NCBI GenBank assembly: GCA_002403295.1
Contig: DHHN01000072.1
Location: forward strand, 14,044 to 21,946
Direction: 5' to 3'
Length of the DNA stretch: 7,903 nt
Source of the DNA: a bacterium UBP1_UBA4771
GTDB taxonomy: Bacteria; Krumholzibacteriota; Krumholzibacteriia; Krumholzibacteriales; Krumholzibacteriaceae
Below, one piece after another: positions 1 to 7,903 of this stretch. A program made the translations under genes and the position numbers. Each line of letters opens with the position of its first letter. Within the stretch, counting starts at the first letter, position 1. The notes beneath the pieces are model-generated. The model was given only the letters and a program-made list of their open reading frames with translations. It had not been told where the DNA came from and made no database searches.

Positions 1-84
1 GCCGGCGAGACGACGGCGTTCCTTGAGACGGTCGATCTCGACGAAGAGATACGGGGGGAGCTCATCGAGCCGCTGCGCGCGCAT
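1..84 (-). CDS. LL-diaminopimelate aminotransferase-like class I/II aminotransferase, N-terminal fragment
   Basis: Only the first 28 codons are inside the window; the gene runs off the left edge. The visible residues include RLDELPPYLFVEIDRLKER. The pattern RL-x-x-LPPYLF-x-EID-R-x-K is what I know from the N-terminus of DapL-type LL-diaminopimelate aminotransferases and close PLP-dependent relatives. These convert tetrahydrodipicolinate to LL-diaminopimelate in lysine and peptidoglycan synthesis. No catalytic residue (PLP lysine, Asp or Tyr) is visible, so substrate specificity cannot be judged; dapL is the nearest label. I chose ATG at 84 because it gives the usual short lead before the LPPYLF motif and has a weak AGGCGG eight bases upstream. 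An in-frame ATG at 123 overlaps the upstream lipoprotein stop by one base (TGATG), would add 13 residues and would imply translational coupling. Confidence 0.6.
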   Translation of the reverse strand, partial: MRAQRLDELPPYLFVEIDRLKERRRLAG

Positions 85-122
85 GAGGCGATCCGCCTGC
101 CGGCCGGACGGGACGTCGCGCA

Positions 123-1748
123 TCAGTAGGACCAGTAGAGCGCGATGCCGCTCGTGCCGCTGACGGAAACCGGAATCGGCGATATGAATCCGCCCCCGAA
201 CGCCTCGAAAACCGTCCGCTTCCAGCGGTAGTCGTCGAAAGCGGGCTCGGAGCCGAACGGGACGCGCGGCGTCGCGTAGTACCACCGCCCGTCGTCGAAG
301 GAGTAGAGCACCATCGCCGAGAACCCTTCCGTCACGGTTGCTCCCTTGCGAACGACGCGGAATACGATCCGCTGGTCGCTCGTGCCCGGCGACCAGCTCA
401 CGCCGATGATATCGTCGCTGTCGCGCTCCTTCGCGAAGATCAGCTCCGGCTCCGCGCCGGGAGCGCCGACGTACACCCCTTCATCGCGGATCATCGCGAG
501 AACGCCGTTGTCGGAGAACGCGAACTCGCTCACCTTTTCGGCGAGGATTTCGACCGACTCGGAGGCGATGTCGAGGAGACAGAGCTTGCGCGCCCCGTCG
601 ATGAAGAACAGCTGGTTCGACGCCGTGGGATTCCACTGAAATACCGTTCTCCGCGACACGCCGACGCCCGCGTAATAGAAGATGCCCCGGCGCGCGTCGA
701 CCATGAGGGCGCGTCGCTCGTCGACGAGCGGGACGTTGCCCGCAAGCGGCATGAGACACGGCTCGAGGGTTCCCGTCGAATCGACGAAGTACACGATGTA
801 ATTCATTCCGGGCGTGAAAAGCGGCTTGATGTTCCGGTAATACTTGTAGTTCCAGCCGCCGAGAACAAACGTCGAATCGACGCTCGTGGTGAGCCGCTGG
901 ATGGGACTGGTTCCGCTCCGGAAGCTGATATTGGCGCGGTCTTGCGTCCCGTCGTCCTTATCTCCCACCCTGATATACTGCCAGACGACCATCGACATAT
1001 CGGGCGATCCGCACGGATGGACATGCTGGTTCTTGCGAAACGTCGTTCCGAGAAGATCGTTGTTCGACACGTACCATTTCGAGCCGAACGGCAGCGGGAA
1101 GAAGATGACATTCATCGGCTGCTGGCGAAGGAACTCCGAGCCGCCCGTTACCACGGACGCGAGAAGCCCCTGGGGTCCGAACGTGAACTCGGCTCCACCG
1201 TCGATCGGCGGGCTCGGATTCGTCGTGATGATCGTCGACCCGAACGAGTAAGAATACGCGTGGTAACCGATGAACTGATTGCTGGTGGGGGACAGCGTCG
1301 AACCGACGAAGAAGAGCTCGCCTTCGAGTAGATTCGGGTAGAAGCTGTACCGGATCCCCGTCGGAATGGATTCGAACCGGCGCACGAGGATGTATCTCGT
1401 CATCGTATCCGCGGCCGCTTCGATCCTCGCCACGACGCTGACCGAATAGATGCCGGGAGTCGATGGCACGGTCCAGGTGGCGGTGATGGCGCCGTTCTCG
1501 ACGATCGTTCCCCCGCTCACCGTCCACGTGAAACCCGCCTCGCCTCCCTGCCCCGTGACCTGGGCCGTGAGCGTCGCCGTCGCCGAAGGCGCCGGCGCGA
1601 GCGGATTGCAGAGAATCGTGATGATCTCGATCTCCACCGGCGTCGGAGGCGGCCCGACCGAGTCCTCGGAACAGCCGGCAACGAAAAGAATCGTCAGGGT
1701 AAAGAGCGGAAGAACCGCCGCCCGCGCCATTGCAGATAAGCGACTCAA
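123..1748 (-). CDS. Putative secreted lipoprotein with Ig/PKD-like and propeller-like regions, function unknown
   Basis: A 541-residue protein I cannot assign to a named family. Residues 1-26 form a lipoprotein signal peptide: Arg residues at 3 and 9, a hydrophobic stretch about 11-24 and lipobox VAGC with Cys26, so it should be lipidated and envelope-anchored. A Pro-rich linker (GPPPTP, 32-37) leads to a probable Ig/PKD-like beta-sandwich (about 38-124) with FTWTVSGG and ATWTVPSTPGIYSVSV. Residues 130-360 are rich in aromatic and beta-forming residues and have no recognised motif. Residues 375-470 look like TolB/WD40-type propeller blades (QLFFIDG..KLCLLDIASES; GVSWSPG). I place the start at TTG 1748, with GGGAGGT six bases upstream; the in-frame ATG at 1730 has no Shine-Dalgarno. 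The gene follows the groEL terminator and has its own candidate promoter. Its base composition looks less GC-rich than that of nadC or coaX. Confidence 0.8.
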   Translation of the reverse strand: MSRLSAMARAAVLPLFTLTILFVAGCSEDSVGPPPTPVEIEIITILCNPLAPAPSATATLTAQVTGQGGEAGFTWTVSGGTIVENGAITATWTVPSTPGIYSVSVVARIEAAADTMTRYILVRRFESIPTGIRYSFYPNLLEGELFFVGSTLSPTSNQFIGYHAYSYSFGSTIITTNPSPPIDGGAEFTFGPQGLLASVVTGGSEFLRQQPMNVIFFPLPFGSKWYVSNNDLLGTTFRKNQHVHPCGSPDMSMVVWQYIRVGDKDDGTQDRANISFRSGTSPIQRLTTSVDSTFVLGGWNYKYYRNIKPLFTPGMNYIVYFVDSTGTLEPCLMPLAGNVPLVDERRALMVDARRGIFYYAGVGVSRRTVFQWNPTASNQLFFIDGARKLCLLDIASESVEILAEKVSEFAFSDNGVLAMIRDEGVYVGAPGAEPELIFAKERDSDDIIGVSWSPGTSDQRIVFRVVRKGATVTEGFSAMVLYSFDDGRWYYATPRVPFGSEPAFDDYRWKRTVFEAFGGGFISPIPVSVSGTSGIALYWSY

Positions 1749-1754
1749 CGTTCG

Positions 1755-1761
1755 ACCTCCC
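1755..1761 (-). promoter_or_regulatory. Shine-Dalgarno deciding a TTG start for the lipoprotein
   Basis: The minus strand reads GGGAGGT here, six bases before TTG at 1748-1746. This is a near-perfect anti-16S match. The later in-frame ATG at 1730-1728 has only an AT-rich, purine-poor leader before it. Starting at TTG gives the signal peptide its N-terminal MSRLSAMAR segment, with two Arg ahead of the hydrophobic core. Confidence 0.7.
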
Positions 1762-1836
1762 GATTGCCCGAGGGGGACAGAACCCGACCCACAGTATCCC
1801 TTCGAAAACGTGCGTTCAGAGTTACGGTACGTTGAT

Positions 1837-1865
1837 AAAATAGTAACCGCTAAGATGAAATTCAA
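1837..1865 (-). promoter_or_regulatory. Candidate sigma70-type promoter for the lipoprotein gene
   Basis: On the minus strand, TTGAAT (1865-1860, -35-like, four of six consensus positions) and TATTTT (1842-1837, -10-like, four of six) are separated by exactly 17 bases. They lie in an AT-rich island of about 75 bases, conspicuous against the GC-rich surroundings. The pair sits between the groEL terminator and the lipoprotein start, about 90 bases upstream of TTG, where a separate promoter is needed. Box matches are moderate, so the exact hexamers are uncertain. Confidence 0.45.
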
Positions 1866-1903
1866 GCTAATTTTAAGGCGTGCCCGGCCCCGGCCGGCTC
1901 CGG

Positions 1904-1945
1904 AAACAAAACGGGCGCCCGCGGCCCGAGCCGCCGAGCGCCCGT
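1904..1945 (-). terminator. Rho-independent terminator after groEL
   Basis: Reading the minus strand, ACGGGCGC (1945-1938) pairs perfectly with GCGCCCGT (1918-1911). Inside it a second perfect arm, GCGGC-TCGG-GCCGC, stacks to lengthen the stem. The downstream arm runs straight into TTTTGTTT (1911-1904). A strong GC hairpin plus T-tract starting 27 bases after the groEL stop is a textbook intrinsic terminator, and it separates the chaperonin operon from the lipoprotein gene. Confidence 0.85.
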
Positions 1946-1972
1946 CTCGCTTCGAACCGGCGACCCCTGCCG

Positions 1973-3598
<1,626 letters not shown>

Positions 3599-3624
3599 TT
3601 GTACCTTCACCCCTTCCGATCGGT

Positions 3625-3912
3625 TTAAAGAACAGCCAGAATGTCGCTCTCACGCAGGATGAGATATTCGACGTCGTCGATGGTGATCTCGGTTCCCGAG
3701 TACTTTCCGTAGAGAACCTTGTCGCCCTTCTTCACCTCGAGCGCGATGCGCTCGCCGCTCGTTTCGTTGATGCGGCCCTTTCCGACCGCCACGACCTCGC
3801 CCTCCTGAGGCTTCTCCTTGGCGGTATCGGGAATGATGATCCCGCCCTTCTTCACCTCTTTCATGTCCATCGGCTTCACGAGGACACGGTCTGCAAGAGG
3901 CATGATCTTCAT
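3625..3912 (-). CDS. groES: Co-chaperonin GroES (Hsp10)
   Basis: A 95-residue protein of normal length for the heptameric lid of GroEL. It begins KIMPLADRVLVKP, the conserved first strand. The mobile loop that docks on GroEL is GGIIIPDTAKEKP (23-35), followed by QEGEVVAVGKG (36-46), KKGDKVLYGKYSG (61-73) and a C-terminal YLILRESDILAVL. ATG 3912 is preceded by GGGGGAG with six bases spacing. It is the first gene of a bicistronic groES-groEL operon; the 163-base leader holds a promoter and a CIRCE-like operator, so heat-inducible HrcA control is likely. Confidence 0.98.
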   Translation of the reverse strand: MKIMPLADRVLVKPMDMKEVKKGGIIIPDTAKEKPQEGEVVAVGKGRINETSGERIALEVKKGDKVLYGKYSGTEITIDDVEYLILRESDILAVL

Positions 3913-3947
3913 ACGAGTCTCCCCCTTTCTCTTTCATTTACATGGAG

Positions 3948-3974
3948 TTGGCACTCTACCCGTTCGATTGCTAT
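3948..3974 (-). promoter_or_regulatory. CIRCE-like HrcA operator of groESL
   Basis: The plus strand reads TTGGCACTC, nine bases, then GATTGCTAT. The known CIRCE consensus is TTAGCACTC-N9-GAGTGCTAA. The left half matches at eight of nine positions and the right half at seven of nine, and the nine-base spacer is exact. It lies between the candidate -10 box and the groES start, near the predicted transcription start, the usual place for HrcA repression. No hrcA gene is in the window. Confidence 0.85.
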
Positions 3975-3981
3975 GGGAAGA

Positions 3982-4009
3982 AATATACAGGAGGGCGAAG
4001 AAAACGCAA
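3982..4009 (-). promoter_or_regulatory. Candidate sigma70-type promoter of groESL
   Basis: On the minus strand TTGCGT (4009-4004, -35-like, weak) and TATATT (3987-3982, -10-like, five of six consensus positions) are 16 bases apart in an AT-rich patch. Transcription would begin about position 3975, right at the edge of the CIRCE-like repeat, which would explain repression by HrcA. The -35 hexamer is the least certain part. Confidence 0.6.
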
Positions 4010-4075
4010 GGAAAATATTCTCACGTTCGAGGGCCCGCGGGAGCGCGTTCGCCGCGCGTGCGGCCGGGCGGCCCG

Positions 4076-4918
4076 CTATTTCTCGTTCAGCTTGTAGAGG
4101 TAATGGAGGCCGACCGCGACGAGATCCGGCTCGTGCCGCGTCTCGATGCCGAGATGCGGCCCGAGCGCCTCGGCCCCGCCCCCCGTGATCCACACGGCCG
4201 CCCCTCCGGCATACGCCGAGAGGGAGCGGCGCACGAGCTCCTTCACGGCGCCGACGAGCCCCCAGAAGGCGCCGGCGCGCATCGCCCCCGCGGTATCCTT
4301 TCCCGGCACGCGCGCCGGGCCCCCGGCCGGCGGGATTCTCGGCAGCGCCGCCGTTCCCCCGTGCAGGGCGTCGAGCAGCAACATCTCTCCCGGAAAGATG
4401 GCGCCGCCGAGAAACGCGCCCCCCGCGAGCATATCCACCGTCACCGCGCTCCCCGCGTCGATGACGACCGCGTCTCTCCCGCCGTATGCGACGACGCCCG
4501 CCGCGGCGGCGATCCGGTCCGGCCCGACGCGGTCGGGAGCGTCCACGGCGAGCGAGAACGGCATTTCGATCCGCGATCCCGCGGCGACGATCCGCCGGAC
4601 ACCGGCCGCGCGGAGCGCGCGGGGTATCGCCGCGCTCCATTCGGGCACGACGCTCGAGTACGCGGCCCCCTCGATGAGGGCCGTCCGCCGGCCGCGGCCC
4701 GCCTTCCCCCGGCCCGCTCCGGGGCGCTTCCCCTTCGCGCCCGGCTTCGCCGGCGGCTCCGGCTCCGGGCACTCGCGGAGCGCCTCGGCGACGATCCGGC
4801 GGAGCGCCCGAGGGGGAGACGAGGAATCGTCGAGCCATCGTTTGACGATCCTTCCCGAATGGAACAGCGCGCACTTGAGCGACCGGTTGCCCCGGTCAAG
4901 AACGAGAATCGTTCCCAC
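4076..4918 (-). CDS. coaX: Type III pantothenate kinase (CoaX/Baf family)
   Basis: A 280-residue ASKHA-fold kinase that should phosphorylate pantothenate in the first step of CoA synthesis. Family motifs: ILVLDRGN (4-11), GPDR (132-135), VIDAGSAVTVDML (152-164), GGAFLGGAIFPG (166-177), TAALPRIP (189-196), GKDTAGAMRAG (206-216) and ITGGGAEALG (244-253). Two oddities: residue 12, usually Thr/Ser in the D-x-G-N-T phosphate motif, is Arg; and residues 51-78 form a Pro/Gly/Lys/Arg-rich low-complexity insert typical of a disordered loop. GTG 4918 is chosen because GGGAGG sits six bases upstream and the family motif starts within a few residues. An upstream extension would lie inside birA. It overlaps the birA 3' end by 23 bases, so translation is probably coupled; birA next to or fused with coaX/baf is a known arrangement. 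Confidence 0.92.
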   Translation of the reverse strand: MGTILVLDRGNRSLKCALFHSGRIVKRWLDDSSSPPRALRRIVAEALRECPEPEPPAKPGAKGKRPGAGRGKAGRGRRTALIEGAAYSSVVPEWSAAIPRALRAAGVRRIVAAGSRIEMPFSLAVDAPDRVGPDRIAAAAGVVAYGGRDAVVIDAGSAVTVDMLAGGAFLGGAIFPGEMLLLDALHGGTAALPRIPPAGGPARVPGKDTAGAMRAGAFWGLVGAVKELVRRSLSAYAGGAAVWITGGGAEALGPHLGIETRHEPDLVAVGLHYLYKLNEK

Positions 4919-5717
4919 TCGTTTCCTCCCGCAAGGTAAGGTCCCCGGACGGGAACACCCGCGCCGTCCCGCCGACGTCGATGCGGACGTATCCCTCCTC
5001 CGTGACGCCGAGGAGAACGCCCGCATGCCGCGACGCGCCGTCCCCGATCGTCACCATTTTTCCGATATGGAGAAGCCGTTTTTCGATTTCGCCGCGAAGC
5101 CCTCCGAAACCGTCCCGATCGAACGCGTCGTGAAGCGTCTCGAAGGATTCGAGGATCCGGCAGAGCACGGCGCCACGATCGAACCGCCTTCCCTCGGCCA
5201 TGCGGAGGGACGTCGCGGCGCCGGCGAGGTCGGGAGGAAAGTCGGCGGCTTCCTCGTTGACGTTGAGACCGAGCCCGATGACGATCGCCTCCCCCCTCGA
5301 CTCCGCGAGGATGCCCCCGAGCTTCCGATCGCCGAGAAAGACGTCGTTCGGCCATTTCAGCGCGAGAGAGCGCGCGGAGCCGTCGAGCGCGCGGACGACC
5401 GCGAGCGCGAAGACCGCCGTGACGGCCTCCTCGATGCGCCGGGGCCGGAGCAGGAGCGACATCGCGAGGCTCTTTCCCTTCGTCGAATGCCACCCCCGAC
5501 CCTTGCGCCCCCTGCCGCGGGTCTGATCCAACGCGAGAAAGAGGCTCCCGGCCGCGGCGCCCGCTCCCGCCGCGGCCATCGCACGGACGTTCGTGGACTC
5601 CACGGCGTCGAAGAGATAGATCGAGCGGCCGAAGCGCTTCGCCGAGGAAAGCTCGAGAAGCCGGGCCGGATGCAGGTCGAGAAAGGTTTCGCGTTCATTC
5701 GACGCGTCGATATCCAT
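4896..5717 (-). CDS. birA: Biotin--[acetyl-CoA-carboxylase] ligase, no DNA-binding domain
   Basis: A 273-residue biotin protein ligase that makes biotinyl-5'-AMP and transfers biotin to the carboxyl-carrier protein lysine. The catalytic core shows STN (41-43), the adenylate loop DQTRGRGRKGRGWHS (64-78), KWPNDV (121-126) with the biotin-site Lys, KLGGIL-x-E (132-139) and GLGLNVN (148-154). A small SH3-like C-terminal domain spans about 218-263. The helix-turn-helix that lets Escherichia coli BirA repress bio genes is missing: only about 30 residues precede the core. It should therefore be an enzyme without repressor function. ATG 5717 has GGAG six bases upstream. It starts 52 bases after nadC ends and overlaps coaX by 23 bases. 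Confidence 0.95.
   Translation of the reverse strand: MDIDASNERETFLDLHPARLLELSSAKRFGRSIYLFDAVESTNVRAMAAAGAGAAAGSLFLALDQTRGRGRKGRGWHSTKGKSLAMSLLLRPRRIEEAVTAVFALAVVRALDGSARSLALKWPNDVFLGDRKLGGILAESRGEAIVIGLGLNVNEEAADFPPDLAGAATSLRMAEGRRFDRGAVLCRILESFETLHDAFDRDGFGGLRGEIEKRLLHIGKMVTIGDGASRHAGVLLGVTEEGYVRIDVGGTARVFPSGDLTLREETSGNDSRS
4925..4930 (-). promoter_or_regulatory. Shine-Dalgarno of coaX, inside the birA coding region
   Basis: The minus strand reads GGGAGG here, six bases before the GTG start at 4918. It lies within the last codons of birA, so ribosomes finishing birA pass over the coaX start. This fixes the coaX start at GTG rather than at any codon further upstream in the same frame. Confidence 0.75.
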
Positions 5718-5769
5718 CGTTCGCTCCGGATCCGGCGCCGGTCCGCCGGTTCTCGTCCGTCCCCACGCC

Positions 5770-6595
5770 CTACCGGCGATCCGCGCCCTCGAGATCGAGG
5801 CTCATGTCGAGCGCGCCGGCCCGCGACGTGAGCGCGCCGACCGAGAGAAAATCGATCCCCGCAGCCGCGTACGCGGCCGCGTTTTCGAGGCTCACCCCGC
5901 CGGAGACCTCGATCTCGGGCCGGACGGGCCATCCCCTCGTCTCCGCGACGGCCTCGGCGACTCCGCCGGGATCGAAGTTGTCCAGCATGATCCGCATCGG
6001 CGGCGTTTCGCGAAGGGCGCGAAGCTCGGCGAGGGAACCGACCTCGATCTCGCAGACGGCGAGTCTCGCCGCGCCGAGTTTTTTCAGGACCGCCTCGATC
6101 CCGCCGGCCGCGGCGATGTGGTTGTCCTTGACGAGAATCATCGCGGCGAGATCCGCGCGGTGATTCCGCGCGCCCCCGTGCGCGACCGCTTCCTTTTCGA
6201 GGAATCGCAGCCCCGGCGTCGTCTTCCTCGTGTCGAGGATGACCGCGCCGGTGCCCGCGACCCTCGCCGCGAACGCGGCGGCGAGCGTGGCGACGCCGGA
6301 GAGATGCTGCAGGAAATTGAGGGCGGTCCGCTCCGCCGAGAGGATCGCCCGCACGCGCCCGTAGATGCGGGCGACCGCCGCCCCCGGCTCGACGCGCGAG
6401 CCGTCGGGCGCCGACGCCGAGTAGGCGCTCGCGGGATCGAGCGCGCGGAAGGCCTCGCGGGCCGCGTCATGCCCCGAAACGACCCCCGGCGCCTTCGCCC
6501 GGATGACGGCGTCCCCGATCCTTCCCGCGTCGACGAGGAGCTTCGTCGTCGCGTCCTTGCGGGCGGCGTCCTCCAGGAGGGCCGCCTTCACCGCT

Positions 6596-6624
<29 letters not shown>
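5770..6624 (-). CDS. nadC: Nicotinate-nucleotide diphosphorylase (carboxylating), quinolinate phosphoribosyltransferase
   Basis: A 284-residue enzyme of normal family length that converts quinolinate and PRPP to nicotinate mononucleotide, CO2 and diphosphate in de novo NAD synthesis. Conserved blocks in order: ERTALNFLQHLSGVAT (98-113), LDTRKTTPGLR (130-140), the substrate-binding GGARNHR (150-156), ILVKDNHI (163-170), CEIEVGSLAEL (191-201), MLDNF (213-217), IEVSGGVSLEN (238-248) and DFLSVGALT (258-266). The Arg, His and Lys residues expected to bind quinolinate and PRPP are all present. GTG 6624 is chosen because AAAGGAG lies five bases upstream. It overlaps the uvrB 3' end by 29 bases. Partners nadA and nadB are not in the window. 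Confidence 0.96.

Positions 6625-7903
<1,279 letters not shown>

Noticed and set aside
1..129. A plus-strand open frame entering from the left edge and stopping at 127-129
   Set aside because: It looks protein-like, but the minus strand of the same bases encodes a recognisable DapL-type N-terminus, and all neighbouring genes are on the minus strand.
3599..3610. GTG at 3610 as the groEL start
   Set aside because: It would add four residues before the universally conserved MAK start, and its purine-rich stretch lies too close to the codon. ATG 3598 has GAAGG at good spacing.
4031..4075. GC-rich inverted segments just after the coaX stop (for example GCCGC-ACGC-GCGGC)
   Set aside because: The stem is short and ambiguous, and the nearest T-run lies well downstream in the groESL promoter region, so I cannot call it a terminator.
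3818..5831. Long plus-strand open frames antisense to coaX and birA
   Set aside because: Arg/Pro/Ala-rich shadows of GC-rich genes with no recognisable motif. The minus-strand genes carry full sets of family motifs.

Overview
This is a GC-rich bacterial chromosomal segment in which every supportable gene lies on the minus strand. It therefore reads from high to low coordinates: uvrB (3' part), nadC, birA, coaX, groES, groEL, an unrecognised lipoprotein, and the first codons of a DapL-like aminotransferase cut by the left edge. There are no RNA genes, mobile elements, CRISPR arrays or long repeats that I can support. No non-coding gap exceeds about 225 bases. The organism cannot be fixed from this window. 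High GC, a HrcA-type CIRCE operator, GroEL with a His-Asp-Val before the GDGTT motif, a DapL-like enzyme and a lipoprotein with an Ig-like plus propeller-like layout would fit an uncultured Gram-negative lineage of the FCB/Eisenbacteria kind. That is inference only.

Right part (about 4076-7903): a tightly packed block of DNA repair and cofactor genes. uvrB (excision-repair helicase) overlaps nadC by 29 bases. nadC (NAD synthesis) is followed after 52 bases by birA (biotin protein ligase without a DNA-binding domain). birA overlaps coaX (type III pantothenate kinase, CoA synthesis) by 23 bases. Three of these four starts can be set by clear Shine-Dalgarno sequences (nadC GTG, birA ATG, coaX GTG), and uvrB starts outside the window. 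nadC-birA-coaX form a compact cofactor unit covering NAD, biotin attachment and CoA.

Middle (about 1904-4009): the groES-groEL chaperonin operon. A 163-base leader holds a plausible sigma70-type promoter and, just downstream of its -10 box, a CIRCE-like inverted repeat with exact 9-N-9 geometry, so HrcA heat-shock repression is expected. The operon ends in a strong GC-rich hairpin followed by a T-tract.

Left part (1 to about 1903): an AT-rich island with a candidate promoter precedes a 541-residue lipoprotein that starts at TTG. It has a clear lipobox, an Ig/PKD-like domain and a C-terminal segment resembling beta-propeller repeats. Its function is unknown. Immediately after it begins a gene whose first residues match the N-terminus of LL-diaminopimelate aminotransferase-like enzymes.

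Most genes are core housekeeping functions. The points worth a second look are the lipoprotein, the CIRCE element, an unusual CoaX (Arg in the first phosphate-binding motif plus a basic low-complexity insert), and the short hidden gene at the left edge. I do not see a new multi-gene system.
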